From Acanthaster planci (lineage: Eukaryota > Echinodermata > Asteroidea > Valvatida > Acanthasteridae): DNA of 62,000 bases. A program made the position numbers and the translations under genes. The notes under the pieces were generated by a model that was given only the letters and a program-made list of their open reading frames with translations, was not told the DNA's origin and searched no databases. The stretch spans positions 1,657,122 to 1,719,121 of the forward strand of contig NW_019091389.1 in NCBI RefSeq assembly GCF_001949145.1, given 5' to 3'. This document shows, in pieces, positions 46,501 through 56,866 of the stretch. Every line of letters starts with the position of its first letter. The stretch's first letter is position 1.

Positions 46501-48015
46501 ATGTCATTTTTTTAGAACTTCTAAAAGAGCTGTTTTGGGCATTTAAAATGCAAATTTGCACCTTCAGATTTATGTATTATTTATTTATCATTGTTTATCA
46601 CTTGAGTATAATTAAACAGACTGCACATTTTGTGGACACTTTGGTTAGCTACCAGTGCAAATCAAAGGGGTTTGAATCTATTTGAAGTTTTGAATAAAAA
46701 TATTTTTACCAGATGACTTGATTCTAAACTTTGCTTAACCGCAAAGAAAATTCAGCATGTTCTTCAACAGATATAATTTAAAGCCCCCCAGAAAGACCTT
46801 AATTAAGAAATGAGTTATTAAGAAAATAGCACAAACTTGACTGAAAATAATTGGGAAGATGTGGTTCTCTTCATTCCCTTACTGTTTTAAATCAATCCCA
46901 CTACACCAGCATGTCTGCCAGGTCTCATACCTTTCAACCAGCAAAAATAATCTGTAAGTTTAGCTTCATCCAAAATATATAATGAGGTACAACATGTTAA
47001 TTGCAAAAAGTTGACTGAAGTTTGATAATGGAGAATTTCTACAGAAAATGCATGTTGTCTGACATCACCTGTCATGTACAGTACTGCTTGAAAATTCATG
47101 TTGTTCATGTTGCTGTTGGTTTTGGAGAGCGATGCCCCAAACCGGCATTTTGCAACTTGGTGGAATGACTGTGGTGTATCCAATGCGATGGTAAGGTGTG
47201 CTTGAGATATATTTTTCTGCCTTAATGAACTGTTACAACAGGTATGGGTTATAAATGTAATCTAACCAGGGCCAGATTAACTGTATCATAAACATGAAGC
47301 ACATTGGCCGTGTACTCTGTGGAAGACACCAGCACCATTTTAACAGTGCAGGTAAACACTGGAGTTTTGAAATTCAGGTTGATACTATGCTGTACAAACT
47401 AGTCTGAAGCTTTCCCAAAATTTTTCCTCAAATTTTTCTCAGGCCCCAACTTTTCCTAGGTCCTAGTCACAGTGCTTACTGTGCCTATTTTGTAATCCCG
47501 GCTTCCATCTAATAAATATATTAACTTGTATTTAAATCAATAGTAGAGAATCTCCCTATGTAAGATCCAAAATATGGCTCAATCTGTTGGGTTTTGCATG
47601 TTTAAGATTTATCAAGGTGAAAGGAAACTTGGTCTTACAAATCTGTCAATTCCACATCAGCCCTTCAAGTGTGCTTTTATTTTGTACCTGTGTTTGGGAA
47701 ATAATGGCATTAGATTTAAGCAGGGAACAAGAAAGGAGAAGCAGGAAAACAGACATCAGGCGAAGAATCATAGGTTTGATCGCAAACCCATAATGTCACG
47801 GTGTAATTGTACGGTTTTTATACAAGTTTGAAAGGCTCGTGTGCACACCACATTTACAAGTTTGGTGTGGTCAAAATGTCATGAAGGTTTTATATTTCCG
47901 TTACCTGGATCTCCTCTAGTTACATACGCCAACAACTTGCAGACGGCTTGTACATTCCTCTTTGCTGATTTTATGGATAATAATTTTGGTGTTCTTTGAT
48001 TTTCTTTCCATACAG
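43524..48015. other. End of the 18.4-kb intron, no second gene recognised
   Basis: 44356-44440 has a hAT-like start (AGGGCTGTGTCAATTCGAAT with further ATTCGAATA motifs) but no matching right end. The 145-codon frame 45921-46358 is followed at once by AATAAA, yet has no recognisable domain; a frame of that length is expected by chance about once or twice in a window of this size. The intron ends with TTTCTTTCCATACAG, a good acceptor. Confidence 0.5.
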
Positions 48016-48095
48016 GCAAATCCAAGGACCCCTACTCAATGCCGTACCAATCTATGTCCAGAGATTCAAACCTTACACCTAATGCAAATGTAGCG
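48016..48095 (+). CDS. E-protein (class I bHLH) internal exon 3 of 3 seen
   Basis: This 80-nt exon follows CATACAG and precedes GTAAGT. Its first two bases complete the Gly codon begun in the exon at 29507, and it ends on a codon boundary. The peptide reads (G)KSKDPYSMPYQSMSRDSN and then LTPNANVA. TCF12 has GKTSERGSFSLYSRDTGL and TCF4 has SKTERGSYSSYGRESNL at this position, so the K-S/T-K start, the Tyr spacing and the (S/G)RD/ES(N/T) block align. In vertebrates the next exon starts the segment that leads to the bipartite nuclear signal; I did not find it in the remaining 13.9 kb. A hAT-like element begins only 42 bp behind the donor. Confidence 0.8.
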
Positions 48096-48137
48096 GTAAG
48101 TCAGCTGATAAAGGATCTAAGATTGATACTTGTGTTA

Positions 48138-49160
48138 CAGGGGATCACAGGTCTCGTCTCATTTTAGGGCACTGCCATGTGGCATTGGTGGACTGGCTGA
48201 AATAGAGGGCACTAATGCTAAACCTGAGGGCATTAATGCCATCAGCGTACCAAAGTTCTGGGCATTAATGCCATCCCAAAATTTTTGCATGAAAATCAAT
48301 ATTCATTGAGGCCTAAGAAAAAGTAGGATACGCAATATACCTGAACACGTCCAGCAGCCGAGTGTTGAAAGGCTTTGGTCTGTTTTGACTGCAGCCGTTC
48401 TTTCCTCGACATTTTGCCTACCACAAAAACTGGCCAGGCCAGTCAACTCGGTAATTTTGCACACAACAATGTAAGTTAGAATCAGGGTAGTCCCGATCAA
48501 TGTTGAAGATATACAGTTCGGATCTCGCGCGGTGAATGGCTCTAAACTGCAAACACTACATTGCGGTGTTAGTTAAAATACTGCCATGACCATACAACTG
48601 TCCCATGTGTATGAAAAATGTGGAGCTCTCGATATACCGTGAACGCGTACACGTTGATGAGCACTTAGTTTTGAACCAATGTTATTGTATGGTACATTAA
48701 AATGCTTGGCTTGGGTATGCGCTGTTATGTTAAGTTGTTGGATAAACCAGTGGGTGTTGCCTGGCAACACTAACTCTGCCGCGCTTGCGATCGTGCAGTG
48801 TGGATGGTGCGGGCCAGGCTGGGCCAGGCCGCTGTTGCACGGAGGGCTGAGTGTACGATATCCCACATACACACAGTGCACACATATACATGCATGCCAT
48901 GCATTTGGGTGGTGCGGCACAGTGTTCCAGTCGAATATGAATGATCATGGAACGATGTGTATGCCTCTTTCTATGCCACTTTCCGTGTACCTTGCTTAAC
49001 GGGAGCATATGACAGACACATATAGGGCACTAGGGCCAAGAGAAAAAAAGGGCACTGCCATCTTGGCAGTGAAATACAATCACTTTTCGGAGGCACCACG
49101 GCCAAATGGGAGGGCATGACAGCCATGGCCATCGTGGCTGTTGGGAAATTTGAGGCCTTG
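48138..49160 (+). mobile_element. hAT-like element related to its neighbour, opposite orientation
   Basis: It has GGGCACTGCCATGTGGCATT-type and GGGCATTAATGCCAT subterminal repeats at the left and GGCACCACGGCC, GCCATGGCCATCGTGGCTGT and GGGAAATTTGAGGCCTTG at the right. The reversed right end CAAGGCCTCAAATTTCCC parallels CAGCACTCAAATTTCACC of the element at 49259. The left boundary (CAGGGGATCAC) is uncertain, and no target duplication or transposase is seen. Confidence 0.5.
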
Positions 49161-49258
49161 CATCAGGAATATAAAGACCGTAAAATCTCACCAGAAATTC
49201 AGGCGTTTGGATTTTAGGAAGGGGACATTACACAGTTTGTGTACATTGTACACATACT

Positions 49259-50283
49259 CAGCACTCAAATTTCACCACGGCCACTGTGGCCATGGCAGTC
49301 GGTGCCCTTACAACTGGCCGTGGTGCCCTAAAATTTCCACTTTGTCCATGGCCAAAGCTGGACACATGCCCCATTCTTCTTGGCAGTAGTGCCCTTTGAA
49401 AAAATACCGTAGATTCTCCGTAAGTTTCCAACTTCACATTCACATCATGTATTTCATGTTGCCGTCTACCGATACGTGATTGTCTTCACGCCACATGGGT
49501 GCATGGCCAGGCCAGCCGAGCTGGCAGACACGGCACGCCACAGCTCACGATGGGGCATACTTGCGCTGTGATGGGCTTTGATTTTCAATGCATAAATATA
49601 CATGTATTGCATTCTGCAGCACAATGTTCAGTGGATGATTATTCGCTAAAGGCACGTACGGGTACGTGGGGCCAGCCAGCGTAGCCCGGCATAATGTGCA
49701 GCAACCCGACCGGCACATGCGTACATGAGATAAGGCTATGCCCAAAACAGGCCTCCACAGCTACGGCTAGTTCTTTTGGCCCCCTAATTTCGGATTGCGT
49801 ATGCACACATGAAGCAGACTCAACTTCACATACGTGACTGATTATTCTGTGGTGTAATGGGTTTGTCAACTTGACGGCGCAGGGGGATGTGGTTGGTAAG
49901 CTCGCACTGTGAATTTGAAAAGGATGCGTCCAAATTGACGCAAAACATGTTGTCTTTGTTTAATCTGTGGTTTAATTCACTGGAATTCTTTTGTGGGAAT
50001 TAATTTTCTTTAAATTAAGAAATCCTTCTTTAGAAAATTTTCCTGTTCCGTCCTGTGATACGATTTTTATCATGGGTTATAAAATATTAAATGAAATACG
50101 TTGTTTCTTTTTTCCAGTTTTTAAACTTGTTTTGCAGAGTATTTTACACCTTGGCCTCAGTGCCTTTCTTTTGTAGAAATTTTGGCCTTGTTGCCCCTGT
50201 CCTTGGCTGCGGTGCCCTTAACATGTCCCATTTTTTGAGGCCAGAATTGCAGTGCCTCCCAAAAAGGTGAAATTCGAGCCCTG
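49259..50283 (-). mobile_element. hAT-like element, uninterrupted copy
   Basis: On the minus strand it starts CAGGGCTCGAATTTCACC (at 50283) and ends GTGGTGAAATTTGAGTGCTG (at 49259), so the two ends form an inverted repeat. Its first half matches 18383-18934 and its second half 21055-21583, both on the plus strand. It is non-coding, with GGCAC/GCCATGG-rich subterminal parts. Flanks CACATACT and CACACTAG agree at only about half the positions. It is the reference for the nested copy at 18.4-21.6 kb. Confidence 0.7.
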
Positions 50284-50536
50284 CACACTAGGTGTGGGTG
50301 ACTAGCGAATTTCAGTAGTTGTGGCGAAATTCAATTAATAGTCCCGACTTGTCACGCTATTAGCATTGTTTATTTATCCATTAAAACCATGTCCATGGTT
50401 TTCCTCAACTTCGGGTCATTGTCATCAATTCTAAATATTTTCCTATTCTTTAAACCAGCTTTGTAATGTTCTGTAAATGTATAAAGAAAATGCAAGAGCC
50501 AAGTTACATATTCAGTGTACCTAAATGTTCAGTATA

Positions 50537-50865
50537 GTACAACTATTTCCAAGAATGGCTTTGCGCTGGTCAGATGTTGATAAATTTGGGATTTTTGCCC
50601 TGCCCGACGTATAGCACTGTATACTCAGTGTTTTCCCCCGAAGGCTTGTGAAAAAATCGCAAGCGTACTTGGATGGGACTTGAACCCATGATCTCCTGCT
50701 TACTAGTGCAGACGTTTTAACCACTCGACCACCGAGCTTGCCTGTGTCGCCTGGCTGGTACGAGTCAGATGGAGAAGGGGGTACTACGAACAACTATTTC
50801 CAAGGATGGATTTTTTTGGCCTTGCCTGACGTACAGCACTGTATACTCGGTGTTTGCCCCCGACA
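50537..50865 (-). mobile_element. tRNA-derived SINE with tail-head-tail structure
   Basis: On the minus strand the head has an A box TGGTCGAGTGG (50721-50731) and a B box GGTTCAAGTCC (50676-50686), with a Leu/Ser-tRNA-like look. It is followed by a tail (CGGGGGAAAACACTGAGTAT, ACGTCGGGCAGGGCAAAAAT) ending near 50537. A second partial tail lies ahead of the head at 50789-50865 (same ACTATTTCCAAG, CAGCACTGTATACTC and TTTGCCCCCGA blocks). This looks like a dimer whose first head was lost, or one copy inserted into another. Confidence 0.75.
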
Positions 50866-51271
50866 AAAGCACACATGCAGGGCGCAAGATGTTGTGGTGC
50901 ACAGCCCATTTTGTTCATGGTAATTACAGCATTTGTCAATCATTGCCTGAACCTTTGAATCATATTTTTGAACTCTCTTCCCTGCTCAAAATGAAGCGTC
51001 TGCAAACTGACAAAGCTAATGATCTTGTCAGTATCTATCAGTGACAGTGCTGCAGCTGACCTGCCAATTGAACACAACCAAAAACTGTGATACTTCCAAA
51101 CCGATCCAAACCAAGCTTTGGATGTTTGGGGCTTACAGCATGGTATTGATAGTGCATGGAATGTATGCAAGGAAAGACTAACAGAAACAAAAGTGCACTG
51201 AAGTATCAGTTACCATGTAGGAGTGCATACCATACATGTACCAGTTTGTGTTTACACATGTACGGGTACAA
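50866..51271. other. Non-coding stretch, no gene recognised
   Basis: A 91-codon frame overlaps the SINE tail and stops at 51044; no family is recognised. Confidence 0.5.
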
Positions 51272-51522
51272 TGGGTAATTCCAGAAATTATGGGTCCATC
51301 TTTTTTTTGTGTCCCTGTCACATCTGACATATAATTTTCTTAGTTCAGAACACATTTTACGAATTTCCAAGAGTGATGAATTAATGCAAATTAACTGTCA
51401 AACAAATAGTAATAATTTGAAATCAATTCCAGCGATATTTCCGTGTTAAATCACAAAGGTCAGATATAACGGGCACAAAAATGTCACACTTTTCCCTAAC
51501 CCCTAACATCTGGAATTACCCA
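51272..51522. mobile_element. 251-bp MITE with TGGGTAATTCCAGA ends
   Basis: The left end TGGGTAATTCCAGAAATTAT matches the reversed right end TGGGTAATTCCAGATGTTAG, and both continue into GGG. The palindromic match extends one base outward (A/T). No transposase and no clean target duplication. The end resembles the MITE at 8750. Confidence 0.75.
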
Positions 51523-52660
51523 TAAGTACGTGTATGGTATGTTCATCTGACTGTTGTGTATACATGTATGTACAATAGTCTCCACACATTACATGATGTA
51601 TTATGCAATTACATATTATGAAAAGCATGCAGTAAGAATTCACTAGCAATCAACTGTGAATATGTTACATACTACATTACAGTGTTTGTGACTGGGAAAA
51701 TCTCACTGCATTCAATTATGCTTATATATATTCAGACAACATTATGCATGTCAGTCATCCAGAAGTCACACCCTTACATTCCATACTGGGCCAATGACTT
51801 CATACATGCAAGTGGTGATGGAAACACTCTTAATTAAATGCTTATTGTCGGCATTTGACTCATGCTCAAAGGCAAATCCAGAAACTGCCAAACTAGCCAA
51901 AGCTTGTGTGGCTGTTTGCTTGGTCCAACCGGTTCAAAATCCTACAATTCCATATGGTCAGTAGTCCACCTTGTGTGTTGGAAATACTACAAAATTATTT
52001 TCAATATCTGAGCTTTCAATTTGAACCTATAGGGACCGACAAAAGTGACAACAACACTTTTCCTAGTTTTGGATCGGTTTAACCATTTCCGAATACTGAC
52101 AAAAAAAGTAGCCATGTAAAATATCAATTTTTCAGCCAGCGCCATTGTAGCAAGCTGATTTTCTAGTGAAGAACTTCTTGATTCGGAGAAAATAAGTTTA
52201 TAAAGAACAACTCCAATGAATTAAAAAGTAGAACTTGCGTAAATTTTGACTTGAGTTTTCAGCTGTACGGCGAGCAATTAGCTACTAACCCCACGCTGCA
52301 CAGTTGATTAACCATTACTTCACATTTCTGTTATGCCCGTGTAGTTAAGTTTGCAACGTATGTGTGTGCAGTAATGCGTGATCTGAAACTAGTAAAAATG
52401 TGCATTTAGTTTCCGGTGAGTTTATACAAACAGAATCTCTTAAAGTCATTTTGCTAAAACAGACAGTAGATGCAAAAGTTTAAACGACTGGTGAGTATGA
52501 AAAACTGTTTGGAATCACATGTAGTGAGTGACCTATCGCCCTGTAATTTTTTGTCAATTTTTTGCTGTCCAAATCTTTTACAACCATTTAAAACTGTAAA
52601 ATTGCCAATCAGAAATCTGATAAAAAATTCTTTTCAAGAAGTTTTCTGAAACCAAAATTT
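51523..52660. other. Non-coding stretch, no gene recognised
   Basis: No repeat boundary and no coding frame could be supported. Confidence 0.5.
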
Positions 52661-52672
52661 TGTACAAGAAGC

Positions 52673-53160
52673 TTACATTTCACCTTTCAAGCTGAACTTG
52701 TCTGAGAATTTAGAACTAAAAAACAACACAAAAGAGGAAGTTTTTATTTCAAGTGATCCGGAACTAGGAAACTGCAGAACTAAGAAATTGACTCTAGTTT
52801 CCAAAGAAAAATGCCCTTGAGGTGGATTGGTTCTTGACGCGACAAAAGGAAAATGGCATGACCAGGGAGACTGGAACCAGCCCAGAATTTTGTGCTTACG
52901 TACTGCATCTGGTTCAGTCATGAATGCTGCCAAGTGCAATACTTTTGTGCTGAATATTAATGTTGGCAAACTCATCACTTTTATTCCATAAAGTGCAGTA
53001 AACTTCCGTGCCCTCAGGTTAAACCAAGAAGACGGTGGAGAATGGAAAAAATCCAATAGATATAAATAGCAGGGTGGTGAGAAAATTTTGATGGGGTGGC
53101 CTAAAGTGTTGGCAGGGCGGCCCGCCCTGTTAAATCCCCTTTTAGAGAACACTGATCCAG
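52673..53160 (-). mobile_element. Probable transposon end with a 159-codon minus-strand frame
   Basis: On the minus strand CAGTGTTCTCTAAAAGGGGA starts near 53155 and is followed by the perfect palindrome CAGGGCGG-C-CCGCCCTG (53113-53129). A CAGTGTTCTC start with a subterminal palindrome is hAT-like. The 159-codon frame begins inside this end (MFSKRGFNRAGRPANTLGH...) and has no recognised domain. I judge it a chance frame. The partner end was not found. Confidence 0.35.
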
Positions 53161-54463
53161 TTGTTCACATATCCTTCAATCGTTATTCTAAGCGTGTTCT
53201 AAATGCTTCTTTTTGTCCGTGAAAAAAGGCAGGAATAGATTATTTTCTTTCAGTTGTTAATATTCCTTTTCAAAATGCAGATAATGGATTTGTTTTCAGT
53301 TACTGGAAATTCTGATTTTAGTCACATTTTACACATATGGGTGTATACAGCTTGTCACTGTTGAATGTAGTATACATCGTTCGTCAAATCTTAAAAACAG
53401 AAGTACCTAATTATCTTGAAATATATTATTGTAAAGTAAATAAATAACTCTTAATCTGTGAAATCTGTCTGCCCAGAATTGTCTGGACGGATGATTGACG
53501 GATGATCAAAAATACAGTTGTTTAAATACCTTGACATTTACAGGCAAAACAAAAAAATGTGTGGTGCATGTACCTGTTGGGGCAGTCTTTCTAAACCAGT
53601 AACAATAAAAGCCACCAACACACCTTTGGTACACCCAAACAAGTTATCAACTAAATAAAACAAAATACATATACAACTGTAATTAATAGGCTAAAGGACC
53701 ATTTGGATAGGTTTGAAAAAAAGTTTCTTTCTGAAAATTATTGGAAAAGAAAGTTTACTCAGAAAAAAATCTCACCATCTCACAATCACCCCATAAGAAC
53801 AAACATGACCCAAACCTAGCAGCAATGTGGAACATGGCCATTCCTATCAGAGCTCTGTGACCAAGCCTGTTGTCTTGAAATCTGCAATTTACAGGTACAT
53901 GTATAGACACTAAACTTCCCATATTTTTCTGTCGCAATAACCTTTTTACCCATAATGCTAGGATACATATACATGTAGTTACCACATTTGTTGATTTACA
54001 ACGTGATTGTTGTACATTGTACGCTGAGGGTGTGTGGATGGTTTTTGACCAATACGCATGTGACTCGAACATATGGTCATACCGCGATGACTGTAGTCAT
54101 TTCAACTGCACAACGAAGTGTTGTTTAATAGACAAATCCACTACGTTTTGCTGTTGACTCAAACTTGATGGTAAATTTACTGACCACTACTTGTGAAAAA
54201 AAAATGCTCTTTTGGAGGTCCATGTTTGACCTGCAGATAGACCTCACCTTTATCCAGGAACTCAGGTACATCCTATGGATTTTTGGCAAGACTGACTACA
54301 TGAGCTGTGCTTTGAGTGTCTAAACAGGCAGTTTTTTATAGATTTTCTCTCGAAGTAGCAAATTTAAAAGTGAAACAAGTCATTTGAATGATGTACAGAG
54401 TAAATAACAAACCCCTAAATCGTTCAGTTTTGAAAAATTACCCTAAATGCAAATGGTGTATAT
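53161..54463. other. Non-coding stretch, no gene recognised
   Basis: Only short frames; isolated TACATGTA motifs near 53895 and 53970. Confidence 0.5.
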
Positions 54464-55104
54464 TAAGGTCTGTTGATATATTGATAGTATCCGATTTATC
54501 AATTTTCGCTTTGATAGCCATATGAACAATATCACTTTAAATACAAATTGATATATCGAAAGCGCCAATATAATGAACAAATTATAATAAAGTAGTTGTG
54601 TTGCTGAGTGGTTGAGAAATAGTCGTGGCCTGAACTTATCGGTATGATGCATCGGAGTCCTGCGAACTCTTTACATACGCACAGTTGTTGGGATGTCGTA
54701 TTGTGGTGTAGCAATTCCAGCAATGGTGATTGGTTGAAGGAAGAATGAGCAACTAAACCAGGGGTATGGTTTGGACAAGCCGGCCGCTCAGATTGTGGAC
54801 TGGCCAGAGTATGCATGCTTTTGCTTTCGAGTATGTCGTTCTGACTGCAGGTTGTTGGTGTTGTCAATTGCTCTTTTGTTTGAGGAGGATTAAAAAAGCT
54901 GGCAAATTTCAGCAGACGTACCGTGCTGCATGGTTAGGACCAATTGGTAGGGGCCTAAGCCGCCTCACCGCAAAAGTTTTTCGGCATTATGCCATTGGTT
55001 TTGAGCTTGAAAACATTCTTCGAAAAAATTTGATATATCAATATTATTGATATCGCGCCGCTGAAATATCAATATCGGCAATTATCTATAATCGACAGAG
55101 TTTA
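54464..55104. mobile_element. hAT-like MITE with 8-bp target duplication
   Basis: The element is flanked by GTGTATAT (54456-54463) and GTGTATAC (55105-55112), seven of eight bases equal. The ends are TAAGGTCTGTTGATATATTG and, reversed, TAAACTCTGTCGATTATAGA, converging again at CCGAT and ATTTATC/ATTGAT. An 8-bp duplication with T(A)A-start ends fits hAT. Subterminal GATATATC palindromes are present. There is no transposase in 641 bp. Confidence 0.75.
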
Positions 55105-55348
55105 GTGTATACTACTTTAAAGCATGCTGTATAGGTTTCATTAGAAAAGGACTAATACAGGAGGTATTCCCTGAACTGTTACAGAGGCATGACATGCTAA
55201 TAAACATGTAGCTGTGAATGTACATGTGTAGGTCAACAGCAGCTGCCTCAAACACCTGCTGGTATCTCCGTCATCTAGAAAAGTAGAAGTCGTCATGTAA
55301 ATAGTACAAGAACCTGTATAATGTTTTTATCATAAATGTTCGTTTACC

Positions 55349-55380
55349 TGTACATACATTTCATGTACATGTACAGTGTA
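55349..55380. repeat. TACATGTA microsatellite
   Basis: TGTACATACATTTCATGTAC followed by ATGTACAGTGTA. Confidence 0.75.
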
Positions 55381-55625
55381 CTGTTCATTACAAACTCAGT
55401 CTAGTTTTGAGTGTCATAACCCGAACAGCTGGTTTTTTTTAGTAGTAGTCAGCTGGTTTCCACAACAGGTATTTCTTGTTACTGTTTATCAGTTTGTTAC
55501 TGTTGGTACTGTAGTTTCTAATACCAGTATTTAGGCATGCATGTATACAAGCATACATGGAGGCGCTTGGTATGCCATACATTATCGTACTGTAATAATT
55601 GCAGTAATACATTTTCCCTTTGCAG

Positions 55626-55828
55626 TCTCTGAAAACAGATGTAACAATTTAACAAACAGCCAGTTAAGAGACATAGATATGTTAAAATGCATAAAGTACT
55701 GCTCCACTTTCCGCCCTGAGTTGAAGTGCACCCTCACCAGCAAAAGAAAGACAGTCTACTACAAGGTTTTCCAACCCAGTTCTTGCGCACTTTCAGCATG
55801 CACTCAAAGACCATACAGTCCAGAATAA
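55626..55828 (+). other. Candidate terminal exon, unproven
   Basis: A strong acceptor TTTTCCCTTTGCAG ends at 55625. In one phase the frame runs 67 codons (SENRCNNLTNSQLRDIDMLK..., Cys/Lys-rich) to a stop embedded in GAATAAATT, which is also a polyadenylation signal. In the phase that the E-protein exon at 48016 would need, it reads only SLKTDVTI and stops. It could be an alternative last exon giving a truncated E protein, an unrelated gene's last exon, or chance. Confidence 0.18.
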
Positions 55829-56232
55829 ATTTGTTGCACGTACTCGTCGTGCTCCTCGTCAAACGCTCATATTTTCATTGAGTATGCAGTGAGTTCATAC
55901 CAAAGGACTACCAATTTCATTTAAAAACACGTCCTCTTTTGTTCCCTCTCAGAGCGGATAATAAACACCACTGTACCAAACAATTGGGTATATTGAACAT
56001 GGCCCCTTGGCTGCTAAATTTTCTACACACTTTTACCACTATTTTGAAAATAGAAAATCTTCAATTCAGAAATTACTTACACAGGTATACGGATTAAGTT
56101 TTGGAGATTCTAAACTCTTTCTTACATTTTTTCTCATTTCGGTCAATTTCAACCATGATTGCTGACTTATATTTAGTCCTGTACCATTGAGACTTCAGTG
56201 CTGTAGAATGATTCGCAGCACATCTGTTTAAA

Positions 56233-56866
56233 GCCTTGTTCCCATTGGACTTTTTCTTCCACGGGCACACAGAAACTTACCCCAACATTCCTTTGTGTCA
56301 ATCTACCATTTATTCTTAGGTGGACTTTTTTTAACCATAACTGACTATTTATTGGCTGTGTGAGGCCTAATAAGACCAGCTGATTACATTGTCTGCGTTG
56401 TACAAATCAAGACGAAATTGGCAAATTCTGACAAAACAAAGACAAAATCAGACAAATTTGGCCAAAACTGCCACGAAGAAGACAAACCCTTACAAGAAAA
56501 GCCCCATACACAATGTGTGTACCTGGGCACGCTTCACTGTGTGTGTGGCGTATGCTGCTGTACTGTACGCATGGAGCTAGAGAGTGGGAACCATACAACC
56601 ATTTTCATGTGCCTGCTATCAGTCGCAGTCAATCTACATTGTATGGAACTGTTCCCATTGGGCTTTTATGCGCCCAGGCTGCTAACTTATCGTGGCTGCG
56701 CAGAAATCTTCAGTGACCCTTTTTCGGCTTATTAGTTATTACATTGCGATCAAGGTAAGTTGACAGCGACGTTAGTTTACCATGTGTTCCCGTTGGATTT
56801 AATTTTGTAATTCTACAGGAACATCGTGGTAAGTTAACCCCCCAAAAAGTCCAATGGGAACACAGC
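56233..56866. mobile_element. MITE with GTTCCCATTGGACTTTTT ends
   Basis: The left end GCCTTGTTCCCATTGGACTT matches the reversed right end GCTGTGTTCCCATTGGACTT, both followed by TTT. The core GTTCCC(A/G)TTGG recurs inside at about 56650 and 56787. Target duplication unclear (TGTTTAAA against TGTAGCTC). The 105-codon frame inside is not a known protein. Confidence 0.65.

Noticed and set aside
50769-51044. Possible LINE reverse-transcriptase fragment (SLPEPLNHIFELS)
   Set aside because: Resemblance is limited to a dozen residues; no neighbouring RT motifs, and the frame begins in a SINE tail.
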